Shown here: piece after piece, positions 1-7,642 of the stretch
How the letters are laid out: the number at the start of each line of letters is the position of its first letter
Position numbering within the stretch: the first letter of the stretch is position 1
Origin: Burkholderiales bacterium
Lineage (GTDB): Bacteria; Pseudomonadota; Gammaproteobacteria; Burkholderiales; Burkholderiaceae_C
Length of the DNA stretch: 64,000 bases
Reading direction: 5' to 3'
NCBI GenBank assembly: GCA_016213205.1
Contig: JACRAZ010000037.1
Coordinates: 37,760 to 101,759, forward strand
Translations under genes and position numbers: made by a program
The notes under the pieces: model-generated
Told to the model about the DNA's origin: nothing
The model's input: the letters and a program-made list of their open reading frames with translations, nothing else
Databases searched by the model: none

Positions 1-158
1 CCGTATTCGCCATCGGCATTCGGCCAGAAGCGGCCGTGGTGGTCGTTGGTGTGCAGGATGGTCAGCTTCAGCGGCGCACGGGGCGCGGGGGCCGTGGCGC
101 AACCGGCCAGGGCCAGCAGCGCACCCAGCGCGCACAGCATGGATGGGAGGCGATTCAT
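1..158 (-). CDS. 5'-nucleotidase / UDP-sugar hydrolase-like lipoprotein, N-terminal part (cut by window edge)
   Basis: Only the first 52 codons are inside the window. The ATG at 158-156 opens a lipoprotein signal peptide with a clear lipobox (LALAGC, Cys near residue 19), then an Ala/Pro spacer and TILHTNDHHGRFW. That is the first metal-binding motif (NDxHG) of calcineurin-like periplasmic 5'-nucleotidases such as UshA/NadN. Members of this family hydrolyse extracytoplasmic nucleotides to nucleosides plus phosphate. It lies beyond the nucleoside import/salvage cluster and is the second nucleotidase of the region, which fits a supply role for the importer. Substrate cannot be judged from this fragment. 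It is truncated by the window, not broken. Confidence 0.85.
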   Translation of the reverse strand, partial: MNRLPSMLCALGALLALAGCATAPAPRAPLKLTILHTNDHHGRFWPNADGEY

Positions 159-245
159 GGGGCAACACCGGGGGCGGATCGAGCGGGGAAGCATGCCACA
201 CTGCGGCGCTTTCAACCCTTGGCAAGAGCCCCCAGTGGCACGGCA

Positions 246-369
246 TGAGCGCGCCGGGCCGCTCCCAAGCGCGAATCCCGGAGCGCTTTGCGCGGAGGGT
301 AGTCCAGTGAGCGCGCCGGGCCGCTCCCAGGCGCGAATCCCGGAGCATGCAATGCGGAGAGCAGTCCAT
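246..369. repeat. Imperfect tandem duplication (unit about 62 bp)
   Basis: A 39-base segment starting TGAGCGCGCCGGGCCGCTCC occurs at 246-284 and again at 308-346 with a single G/A difference. The bases after each copy (GCGGAG..AGTCCA..TGA) are also alike, so the unit is about 62 bp and the second copy ends on the start codon of the antiporter gene. It is non-coding. Its composition (inverted GC blocks, AGTCC, GGAG) resembles REP-like intergenic elements of Burkholderiales, but I cannot count genomic copies here. Confidence 0.7.
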
Positions 370-1568
370 TGAGCACCACCGAGATCTTCCTGATCGCGAT
401 GCTGATCATCTTCACCGTGCCCTACCTGATCTGGCGCCTGGGGCGCACCGACCACTTCGCGCCGCTGGTGGTGGTGCAGATCATCACCGGCATCCTGCTG
501 GGCCCCGGCATCCTGGGCGCGCTGCTGCCGGGCTACTACAGCTTCGTGTTCAACCCGGCGGTGATCCAGAGCCTGAACGGCATCGCCTGGTGGGCGGTGA
601 TGATCTTCGTGTGGATTGCCGGCATCGAGCTCGACCTGCGCCAGGCCTGGGAACACCGGCGCGAAAGCGGCATCACCGCCGGCCTGGCGCTGGGCCTGCC
701 GCTGGCCGCGGGCTGCGCGGTGGGCCTGGGGCTGCTGGCCTTCCCGGGCTGGATGGGGCCCGGCGCGCAGCAGTGGCAGTTCGTGCTGGGCGTGGGCATG
801 AGCTGCGCGGTGACGGCGCTGCCGATCCTGATCCTGCTGATGGAAAAGCTGGAGATCCTGCGCCAGCCCATCGGCCAGCGCATCCTGCGCTACGCGAGCC
901 TGGACGACATCGCGATCTGGGGCGTGCTGGCGCTGATCCTGATGGACTGGGAGCGCGTGGGCAAGCAGCTCGGCTTCCTGCTCGCCTTCGGGGGGGTGAC
1001 ACTGGCCTTCCGGCGCCTGATGCAGGCGATTCCCGAGCCCGACCGCTGGTTCGCCGGGCTGATCTGGCTGGCCCTGTGCGGGCTGGGGGCCGACTGGTCG
1101 GGCCTGCATTTCATGGTGGGCGCCTTCCTGGCCGGCGCGGTGATGGATTCGCACTGGTTCAACCAGAAGCACATGGATTTGCTGCGCCACCACGTGCTGC
1201 TGGTGGCGATGCCGGTGTTCTTCCTGAGCACCGGGCTGCGCACCAACTGGGGCATGGGCGGCGCGGCGGTGTTCGGCGTGGCCGCGCTGCTGCTGGTGGC
1301 CTCGGTGGCGGGCAAGCTCGCGGGCACCGGCCTGGCCGGCCGCATCCTGCGCTGGCAGCCCGGCGAGGGCAGCCTGATCGGCTGGCTGTTGCAGACCAAG
1401 GCGCTGATCATGATCATCTTCGCCAACGTGCTGCTGGACAAGCGCATCATCACCAGCGAAACCTTCACCGCGCTGCTGCTGATGGCGGTGGCCAGCACGA
1501 TGCTGACGGTGCCCATCGTCGCGCCCCGGCTGGCGCGCATGGCCGAGGTGATCTACCGCGCCAAGTGA
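369..1568 (+). CDS. CPA2-type monovalent cation:proton antiporter (Na+/H+ exchanger domain)
   Basis: A 399-residue protein made almost entirely of membrane helices, the length of the exchanger core of the KefB/GerN (CPA2) family without a C-terminal nucleotide-binding (RCK/TrkA-N) domain. Helix landmarks include GILLGPGILG in the third helix, the buried Asp pair in LDDIAIWG near residue 179 expected for ion/proton exchange, and GAFLAGAVMD. It would exchange Na+ or K+ for H+ at the inner membrane. The start is TTG at 369 with GGAG ten bases upstream; no in-frame ATG precedes the first helix. The gene is convergent with pnp, with stops 9 bp apart. The 62-bp duplication upstream places repeat sequence in its leader. 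Ion specificity is not predictable. Confidence 0.85.
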   Translation: MSTTEIFLIAMLIIFTVPYLIWRLGRTDHFAPLVVVQIITGILLGPGILGALLPGYYSFVFNPAVIQSLNGIAWWAVMIFVWIAGIELDLRQAWEHRRESGITAGLALGLPLAAGCAVGLGLLAFPGWMGPGAQQWQFVLGVGMSCAVTALPILILLMEKLEILRQPIGQRILRYASLDDIAIWGVLALILMDWERVGKQLGFLLAFGGVTLAFRRLMQAIPEPDRWFAGLIWLALCGLGADWSGLHFMVGAFLAGAVMDSHWFNQKHMDLLRHHVLLVAMPVFFLSTGLRTNWGMGGAAVFGVAALLLVASVAGKLAGTGLAGRILRWQPGEGSLIGWLLQTKALIMIIFANVLLDKRIITSETFTALLLMAVASTMLTVPIVAPRLARMAEVIYRAK

Positions 1569-1577
1569 GCGGCCGGC

Positions 1578-2390
1578 TCACGGCAGCGGCGGCAGCAGCG
1601 CCGGCACCACCGCCTGCAGCAGCCGCGCGGCCAGCGCCCGGGTGGCGCCGGCCGTCTGCAGCGTGTGGGCGTGGCTCAGCACCTCGGCTTCCATGCCGCA
1701 GCCCATGTTGGTGAGCATCGACAGGCCCAGCACCCGCAGGCCCGCATGGCGCGCGAGGATGGTCTCGGGCACCGTGCTCATGCCCACCGCCTGCGCGCCC
1801 AGGCGCTGCAGCATGCGGATCTCGGCCGGTGTCTCGAACTGCGGGCCCAGCACCCAGGCGTAGACGCCTTCGTGCAGCGCGATGCCGGCGGCGCTGGCCG
1901 CGTCCTTTGCGCGCTGGCGCAAGGCCGGGTCGTAGGCATCGGCCATGTTGACGAAGCGCGCATCCCCCGGCTCGTCGTGCAGCGGCGTTCGCTGCACGAT
2001 GTTCAGGTGGTCGCCGATCAGCATCAGCGAACCCGGTCGCATGCTGCTGTCCAGGCTGCCCGCGGCGTTGGTCAGCACCACGGTGGCGCAGCCCAGTGCC
2101 GCCAGCGTGCGGATCGGGCCCTTCATCGCGGCCGCGTCGCCGCTCTCGTACACGTGCTTGCGGCCACGCAGCAGCGCCACCTCGTGCCCGCCGATGCGGC
2201 CGAGCCGCAGCGCGCCGGCGTGTCCTGCGACGCTGAGGGCCGGGAACGCGGGCAGCTCCGCGTAGGGGATGTCGATCGCGTCCTGCACCGCGTCGGCAAT
2301 GCCATCCCAGCCGGAGCCCAGCACGATGGCGACCTGCGGCCTGCGGCCGGTGGCCTGCAGCCGGGTGACGGTGGTGGTGATGGCGGTCAT
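1578..2390 (-). CDS. Purine nucleoside phosphorylase (trimeric PNP/XapA family)
   Basis: 270 residues. It cleaves purine ribo- or deoxyribonucleosides with phosphate to base plus (deoxy)ribose-1-phosphate in the cytosol. Family motifs are visible in order: VLGSGWDGIAD (phosphate loop), GRKHVYE (family GRxHxYE), TNAAGSL, GDHLN, GPQFETPAE, then GMSTVPE and TNMGCGM (the family normally shows TNxAAG; the base-contacting Asn is kept). The start at 2390 overlaps the cdd stop by one base (TGATG), showing translational coupling. It is the last gene of a five-gene operon (ATPase, two permeases, cdd, pnp) behind the binding-protein gene, so its substrates are likely imported nucleosides. Preference for inosine, guanosine or xanthosine cannot be settled from sequence. 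Confidence 0.92.
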   Translation of the reverse strand: MTAITTTVTRLQATGRRPQVAIVLGSGWDGIADAVQDAIDIPYAELPAFPALSVAGHAGALRLGRIGGHEVALLRGRKHVYESGDAAAMKGPIRTLAALGCATVVLTNAAGSLDSSMRPGSLMLIGDHLNIVQRTPLHDEPGDARFVNMADAYDPALRQRAKDAASAAGIALHEGVYAWVLGPQFETPAEIRMLQRLGAQAVGMSTVPETILARHAGLRVLGLSMLTNMGCGMEAEVLSHAHTLQTAGATRALAARLLQAVVPALLPPLP

Positions 2391-2797
2391 CACGACAGGT
2401 GCTCCGGTCCGAAGCTCGCCGGCAGCAGCTGCCCCAGCGTGTGGCGCGCCCGCACCTCGGCCAGGTCGGCCACCCAGATCGGCATGTCGTCCGCCGCAAA
2501 CTCGCGCAGGCGCTGGCGGCAGCCGCCGCAGGGGGTGACCGGCTGCGGCGCCACGCCCACCACCGCGGCCGCGACGATGCGCCGCGCGCCGGTGAGCACC
2601 AGGTGCGCGATCGCCGAGGCCTCGGCGCACTGGCTCTGCGGGTAGGCCGCGTTCTCCACGTTGCAGCCCGCGTGCAGGCGGCCGTGCTCGTCGAGCAGCG
2701 CCGCGCCGACGGCGAACTTCGAATAGGGCGCATAGGCCCGCTCGCGCGCCGCGCGGGCGGCCTGCACCAGCGCGTGCATCAGGGTGTCGTCGACCAT
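2390..2797 (-). CDS. cdd: Cytidine deaminase (homotetrameric type)
   Basis: 135 residues, the normal length of the short tetrameric class. It deaminates cytidine and deoxycytidine to uridine and deoxyuridine. The zinc/catalytic motifs are intact: the CNVENAAYPQSQCAE block carries one zinc Cys and the catalytic Glu, and PCGGCRQ supplies the other two Cys. YAPYSKFAVGAA is the usual N-terminal motif. Start and stop each overlap the neighbouring gene by one base (TGATG), so it is coupled to the upstream permease and downstream pnp. Its place in an importer operon points to catabolic salvage of imported pyrimidine nucleosides. Confidence 0.95.
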   Translation of the reverse strand: MVDDTLMHALVQAARAARERAYAPYSKFAVGAALLDEHGRLHAGCNVENAAYPQSQCAEASAIAHLVLTGARRIVAAAVVGVAPQPVTPCGGCRQRLREFAADDMPIWVADLAEVRARHTLGQLLPASFGPEHLS

Positions 2798-3765
2798 CAG
2801 CGCTCCTTCACGTACGGCACGCCCAGCGCCGCCGGCGCGCGCGAGCGGCCGATGAAGCCGGCCAGCAGCACCACCGTCATCACGTAGGGCAGGGCCTGGA
2901 TGGCCTGCACCGGCACCGGGCCCAGGCCCGGCAGCACCACGCCTTGCAGGCGGATCGACAGCGCGTCGAGAAAGCCGAACAGCAGGCAGGCCCACAGCGC
3001 GCCCACCGGGTGCCATTTGCCGAAGATCATCGCCGCCAGCGCCATGTAGCCGCGGCCGGCGGTCATGTTGGGCACGAACAGCGGGTTCTGCGCCAGCACC
3101 AGGTAGGCGCCGGCCAGCGCGCACAGCACGCCATTGCCGCCCAGCGCCAGGTAGCGCAGGCCGCTGACGGACAGGCCTGCCGCATCCACCATGGCCGGGT
3201 TCTCGCCGGTGGCGCGCAGCCGCAGCCCCAGCCGCGTGCGGTACAGCAGCCACCACACACCCGGCACCAGCGCGAGCGCCGCGTACACCAGCCAGTTGTG
3301 GCCCAGCAGCGCGGCGGCGAGCACGCCGCCCACCCAGGGCAGCGCCGACACCGCGGGCTCCAGCGCACCGAACCAGGCCGACAGGCGCACCGCATCGGCC
3401 AGCGGCGGTGTCTGGCCGCCCTGCTTGAACCAGGCGATGCCCAGCACGATGGTCAGGCCCGCGGCCGTCATCGTGATGGCCATGCCGGCCACCACCTGGT
3501 CGCCGGTGTGGCTGACGCAGGCGAAGCCGTGCAGCATCGACAGCGCGATGCCCACCGCCAGCGCGGCCGCGAAGGCCAGCGTCAGCGAGCCGGTGGTGCT
3601 GCCCACCGAGGCCGCGGCAAAGGCGGCCATCAGCATCTTGCCCTCGAGCCCCAGGTCGATGACGCCGCTGCGCTCGGACAGCGTGGCGGCCAGCGCGCAC
3701 AGGATCAGCGGCACCGACACCCGCAGCGTGGAGGCCAGCAGCGTGCCGATGAACACCTCATCCAT
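2797..3765 (-). CDS. Nucleoside ABC transporter permease, second subunit
   Basis: 322 residues with about nine hydrophobic segments, of the branched-chain permease superfamily (BPD_transp_2) found in BMP-type purine nucleoside importers (NupQ/YufQ-like). Visible landmarks are SGVIDLGLEGKML near the N-terminus, TGDQVVAGMAI and GRGYMALAAMIFGKWHP, which are characteristic of this subunit. It forms the transmembrane channel with the neighbouring permease. I chose ATG 3765 (MDEVF) instead of the ORF start at 3801, because it leaves an 8-base overlap with the upstream permease gene and starts just before the first helix, as in homologues. Confidence 0.9.
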   Translation of the reverse strand: MDEVFIGTLLASTLRVSVPLILCALAATLSERSGVIDLGLEGKMLMAAFAAASVGSTTGSLTLAFAAALAVGIALSMLHGFACVSHTGDQVVAGMAITMTAAGLTIVLGIAWFKQGGQTPPLADAVRLSAWFGALEPAVSALPWVGGVLAAALLGHNWLVYAALALVPGVWWLLYRTRLGLRLRATGENPAMVDAAGLSVSGLRYLALGGNGVLCALAGAYLVLAQNPLFVPNMTAGRGYMALAAMIFGKWHPVGALWACLLFGFLDALSIRLQGVVLPGLGPVPVQAIQALPYVMTVVLLAGFIGRSRAPAALGVPYVKER

Positions 3766-4885
3766 GCGCGGCTCCCGCGGCGGGCCGGCGCAACCAGGCA
3801 TGGGCGCGCGCCAGCCAGGGCGCGGCCACCATGGCCATGGCGCCGGAGAACAGCACGATCAGGCCCTGCAGCGTGGCCACCATGTCGCGGCTGAAGGCGG
3901 GCATCTCGAACGACAGTTCGGCCCCGCCCTGGTAGAGCGCACCGAACAGCAGCGAGGCCATCACGATGCCCAGCGGGTGGTTGCGCCCGATCAGCGACAC
4001 CGCGATGCCGGTGAAGCCCGCGCCCACCACGTAATCGAGCAGCAGCCGGCCCTGCACGCCGGCCAGCTCGTTGATGCCCACCTGGCCCGCCAGCGCGCCG
4101 GCCAGCGCCATGGACAGCAGGATCTGCCGCCGCGGCCGGATGCCGGCATAGTGCGCCGCGTCGGGCGAGTGGCCGGAGGCGCGCAGTTCGTAGCCGACGC
4201 GTGTCTTCCACAGCAGCAGGGCCACGCCCACGGCGCTGAGCGCGGCCAGCAGCACCGAGAGGTTCAGCGGTGTCTTCGGCCACGTGATGCCCAGCCAGGC
4301 CAGCGCCTCGTGCAGGCCCGGCATGTGCGCCGAGGCCGCGAAGGCCCGGCTTTCCACCGCCATGTTGCCCGGCTCCTTCAGGTGGTTGACCAGCAGGTAG
4401 GACAGCAGCGCCGAGGCGATGAAGTTGAACATGATCGTGGTGATCACGATGTGGCTGCCGCGCCAGGCCTGCAGCGCCGCCGGCACCGCGGCCCAGGCCG
4501 CGCCGGCGGCGGCGCCGACCGCGATCATCAGCGGCAGCATCAGCGCCGCGGGCAGGCGATCGGCCAGCGCCAGCGCGATCAGCGCGCTGCCCAGCCCGCC
4601 GATCATGGCCTGGCCCTCGCCACCGATGTTGAACAGGCCGCCATGGAAGGCCACCGCCACCGCCAGGCCGGTGAAGACGAAGGTGGTGGCGTAGTACAGC
4701 GTGTAGCTGAAGCCCGAGCGGCTGCCGAACGCGCCCTTGACCAGCAGCGTGATCACCTGCACCGGATCGAGCCCGATGCCGGCCACCACCAGGCCGCTGA
4801 CGAACAGCGCCATGGCCAGGTTGACCAGCGGCAGCACGCCGATGTCGATCCAGCGTGGCAGCTCGATCGGCTGGTGCGCGCTCAT
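3758..4885 (-). CDS. Nucleoside ABC transporter permease, first subunit
   Basis: 375 residues, NupP/YufP-like member of the same permease superfamily, slightly longer than its partner. Motifs typical of this subunit are FNIGGEGQ (residues about 85-92), GAAAGAAWAAVPAALQAWRGSHIVITTIMFNFIA, and the C-terminal ELAGVQGRLL..GAGFTGIAVSLIGRNHPLGI stretch. It pairs with the downstream permease in the inner membrane. Start ATG 4885 overlaps the ATPase stop as ATGA. The reading frame stays open further upstream inside the ATPase gene, but that stretch is the ATPase in another frame. Confidence 0.9.
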   Translation of the reverse strand: MSAHQPIELPRWIDIGVLPLVNLAMALFVSGLVVAGIGLDPVQVITLLVKGAFGSRSGFSYTLYYATTFVFTGLAVAVAFHGGLFNIGGEGQAMIGGLGSALIALALADRLPAALMLPLMIAVGAAAGAAWAAVPAALQAWRGSHIVITTIMFNFIASALLSYLLVNHLKEPGNMAVESRAFAASAHMPGLHEALAWLGITWPKTPLNLSVLLAALSAVGVALLLWKTRVGYELRASGHSPDAAHYAGIRPRRQILLSMALAGALAGQVGINELAGVQGRLLLDYVVGAGFTGIAVSLIGRNHPLGIVMASLLFGALYQGGAELSFEMPAFSRDMVATLQGLIVLFSGAMAMVAAPWLARAHAWLRRPAAGAAHG

Positions 4886-6429
4886 TGACGCTCCGCCGCC
4901 GTCACACCGGCCATCAGGCACCCCAGCGCGGCTTCGCTGCACTGCTCGATCGGCAGCTCGCCGGCGATGCGGCCGCGGTCCATCACCAGCACGCGGTCGG
5001 CCAGCGCGAGGATCTCGTCGAGTTCGGACGAGACCACCAGCACCGCGCCGCCGGCGTCGCGCATGGCCCGCAGGCGGCCGTGGATGAACTCGATCGCGCC
5101 GATGTCCACGCCGCGCGTGGGCTGGCCCACCAGCAGCACCTTCGGCACGCCCAGCGCCTCGCGCGCGAGCACCAGCTTCTGCTGGTTGCCACCGGAGAAC
5201 TTGGACGATTGCAGCAGCGGGTTGCGCGGCCGCACGTCGTAGTCGTCCATCATCGCGGCGGTGGCGCTGCGCATCGCGGCCTGCTTCATCCAGCCCCACG
5301 CGCCGGCAAAACGCGGCAGGCGGTGGTGGCCCAGCACGGCCGACTCCCAGGCCGCGAACGGCAGCACCAGGCCGCAGCGGTGGCGGTCTTCCGGCACATG
5401 GGCCAGGCCCAGCACGCGGGCTTCGGCCGGGTCCAGCCAGGCCTCGGGCGTGAACGAGCGGCCCGCCAGCACGAGCCGGCCCTGCTGCGGCGCGCGCATG
5501 CCGGCCAGCGCCTCGAGCAGCTCGCTCTGGCCGTTGCCCGAGACGCCGGCGATGCCGACGATCTCGCCCGCCCGCAGGCTGAGCGTCACATCGGCCAGGC
5601 GCGGCACGCCGGCCGCGTCCTGCCAGCGCAGGCCGGTGGCTTCGAGCAGCGGCGCGCCCACGCGGGCGGCATGCTCGCCCGGCGCGCGGCCCAGGTTCAC
5701 GCGCCGGCCCACCATGGCCTCGGCCAGCGTGTCCAGGCTGGCCTGGGCGATCGGGCAGTCGAGCACCACCTGGCCCTGGCGCATCACGGTCACGGCATCA
5801 CACAGCGCCATGATCTCCTTGAGCTTGTGGGTGATCAGCAGGATCGTGGTGCCCTGCGCGCGCAGGCGGCGCAGCGTGATGAACAGCTGCTCGGTCTCCT
5901 GCGGGGTGAGCACCGCGGTGGGTTCGTCCAGGATCAGGATGCGCGCGCCGCGGAACAGCGCCTTCAGGATCTCCAGGCGCTGGCGTTCGCCCACGGGCAG
6001 TTCTTCCACCGGGGTGTCCAGGTGCACCACCAGGCCGGTGTCGTGCATCAGCGCCTCGAGCTGGCCGCGCACCTGCGCGCGCGCCGCGGGCAGGCGCCAG
6101 TGCGGCTCGGCGCCGAGCATGACGTTGTCCAGCGCCGAGAGCGGCTCCACCAGCATGAAGTGCTGGTGCACCATGCCGATGCCCAGCGCGATGGCCTCGC
6201 GCGAGCCGCTGATGCGCGCGGGCCGGCCCTCGATCTCGATGCCACCCTCGTCGGCCTGGTAGAAGCCGTAGAGGATGGACATCAGCGTGGACTTGCCCGC
6301 GCCGTTCTCGCCGACGATGCCGTGCACGGTGCCCGCGGCCACCGTGAGCGTCACCTCACGATTGGCCTGGACGGCGCCGAAGCGTTTGCTGATGCGGTCC
6401 ATGAAGACCGCGATGGCTGATGACGGCAT
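4882..6429 (-). CDS. Nucleoside ABC transporter, double ATP-binding subunit
   Basis: 515 residues with two ABC cassettes in tandem, the layout of RbsA/XylG/NupO-type ATPases. The first cassette has Walker A GENGAGKST, the family-specific MVHQHFMLV Q-loop region, and Walker B ILILDEPTAVLTP. The second has GVSGNGQSELL in place of a canonical Walker A, SGGNQQKL as signature and VLLVGQPTRGVD as Walker B. The degenerate second Walker A is usual for the family. It powers uptake through the two permeases. It lies 141 bp downstream of the binding-protein gene with two hairpins between, and I see no good Shine-Dalgarno before its ATG, so its translation may be weaker than that of the binding protein. 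Confidence 0.92.
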   Translation of the reverse strand: MPSSAIAVFMDRISKRFGAVQANREVTLTVAAGTVHGIVGENGAGKSTLMSILYGFYQADEGGIEIEGRPARISGSREAIALGIGMVHQHFMLVEPLSALDNVMLGAEPHWRLPAARAQVRGQLEALMHDTGLVVHLDTPVEELPVGERQRLEILKALFRGARILILDEPTAVLTPQETEQLFITLRRLRAQGTTILLITHKLKEIMALCDAVTVMRQGQVVLDCPIAQASLDTLAEAMVGRRVNLGRAPGEHAARVGAPLLEATGLRWQDAAGVPRLADVTLSLRAGEIVGIAGVSGNGQSELLEALAGMRAPQQGRLVLAGRSFTPEAWLDPAEARVLGLAHVPEDRHRCGLVLPFAAWESAVLGHHRLPRFAGAWGWMKQAAMRSATAAMMDDYDVRPRNPLLQSSKFSGGNQQKLVLAREALGVPKVLLVGQPTRGVDIGAIEFIHGRLRAMRDAGGAVLVVSSELDEILALADRVLVMDRGRIAGELPIEQCSEAALGCLMAGVTAAERQ

Positions 6430-6458
6430 CGAAGGGCGTATTCATCCCGGAGGGGACA

Positions 6459-6473
6459 GACCGCGCAGCGGTC
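6459..6473. other. Small hairpin before the ATPase gene
   Basis: GACCGC (6459-6464), loop GCA, GCGGTC (6468-6473): a perfect 6-bp stem about 30 bases upstream of the ATPase start codon. It could modulate translation initiation or mRNA processing between binding-protein and ATPase cistrons. No function is proven. Confidence 0.45.
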
Positions 6474-6499
6474 AGGGGAGAGCGGTGGTGATCGAAGGG

Positions 6500-6533
6500 T
6501 TGAACCCGATCCGGGTTTCCCGGTCGGGTTCAA
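6500..6533. terminator. Strong intercistronic hairpin between the binding-protein and ATPase genes
   Basis: TTGAACCCGA and CCGGG pair with CCCGG and TCGGGTTCAA around a TTT loop, with one bulged T (6510): a 15-bp stem. There is no T-run after it on the minus strand, so it is not a canonical intrinsic terminator. In known importer operons (malE-malF type) such structures stabilise the upstream binding-protein mRNA or attenuate read-through, which gives excess binding protein. That role is inferred here. Confidence 0.6.
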
Positions 6534-6570
6534 TCAGCCCCTCGGGGGCGGCCGCCAGGCGGCCGGGGCC

Positions 6571-7539
6571 TCAGTACTTGCAGGTGTTGTCGGCCATGTA
6601 GTCGGCGACCTTGATCTTGCCGGCGATGATGTCGGCCTTGGCCGCGTCGACGCGCTTCTTCATCTCGGCGCTGACCAGCTTCTCGTTGTGCTTGTCCAGC
6701 GCGTAGTCCACCGCGCCTTCCTTCAGGCCGAGCACGGTGACGCCGGGTGTCGTCTTCTTCGCGGCGGTGTACACCGCCACGTCCACCCGCTTGACCATGC
6801 TGGTGAGCATGGTGCCGGGCTGCAGGTGGTTCTGGTTGCTGTCCACGCCGATGGCCAGCTTGCCACCGTCCTTGGCCGCCTGGTACACGCCCATGCCGGT
6901 GCCGCCGGCGGCGGCGAAGATCACGTCCACGCCCTTGGCGAACTGGGCCTTGGCCAGCTCGGCGCCGCGCGTGGGGTCGTTCCAGGCGGCGGCCGTGGTG
7001 CCGGTCATGTTGGAGGTTACTTCCGCCTTCGGGTTGGCGTACTTGGCGCCCTGCTCGTAGCCGCACTGGAACTTGCGGATCAGCGGGATGTCCATGCCGC
7101 CGACGAAGCCCACCTTGCCGCTCTTGCTGGCGATGGCGGCCATCATGCCCACCAGGAAGCTGCCCTCGTGCTCCTTGAAGATGATGGATTCGACGTTGGG
7201 CTGCTTGACCACCGCGTCGATGATGGCGAACTGCAGCTTCGGGAAGTCCTTGGCCACCTTTTCCATCGACGAGCCCTGCGAGAAGCCCACGCCGATGATG
7301 GGGTTGGCCCCCTTCTCGGCCATGCGGCGCATGGCCTGCTCGCGCTGGGCCTCGTTGCTGATCTCGAAATCGAGGTAGGGCTTGCCGGTTTCCTTCTTCC
7401 AGCGCTCGGCGCCGTTGTACGCGGCCTCGTTGAAGGACTTGTCGAACTTGCCGCCCATGTCGTAGATCACGGCGGGATCGGCCTGCGCGGCGGTGGCGGC
7501 AGCCAGCAGGCCGGCAAGGGTCAGGAGCGGGTGCTTCAT
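6571..7539 (-). CDS. BMP-family nucleoside-binding protein of the ABC importer
   Basis: 322 residues with a Sec signal peptide (cleavage predicted after AQA, about residue 20) and no lipobox, so it should be a soluble periplasmic protein. It matches the BMP/PnrA/Med family: VIYDMGGKFDKSFNEAAYNGAERWK, then GVGFSQG, FKEHEGSFLVGMMAA, GFVGGMDIPLIRKFQCGYEQGA and VIFAAAGGTGMGVYQAA. PnrA-like proteins bind purine nucleosides, which fits cdd and pnp downstream. ATG 7539 was chosen because the upstream extension precedes the signal peptide. First gene of the operon and divergent from adenosine deaminase. The short palindrome CAGGTCACCTG (7543-7553) lies directly upstream of the start codon. Confidence 0.92.
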   Translation of the reverse strand: MKHPLLTLAGLLAAATAAQADPAVIYDMGGKFDKSFNEAAYNGAERWKKETGKPYLDFEISNEAQREQAMRRMAEKGANPIIGVGFSQGSSMEKVAKDFPKLQFAIIDAVVKQPNVESIIFKEHEGSFLVGMMAAIASKSGKVGFVGGMDIPLIRKFQCGYEQGAKYANPKAEVTSNMTGTTAAAWNDPTRGAELAKAQFAKGVDVIFAAAGGTGMGVYQAAKDGGKLAIGVDSNQNHLQPGTMLTSMVKRVDVAVYTAAKKTTPGVTVLGLKEGAVDYALDKHNEKLVSAEMKKRVDAAKADIIAGKIKVADYMADNTCKY

Positions 7540-7642
7540 GGGCAGGTCACCTGTCGGGTGGGGGGATGTGGTCGGGCAGGATAGCAAGACTCGCGCCGTT
7601 GGCTCCCCCGTGGTTCTCCCTCATCGTTGCTAGCATCGCGCG

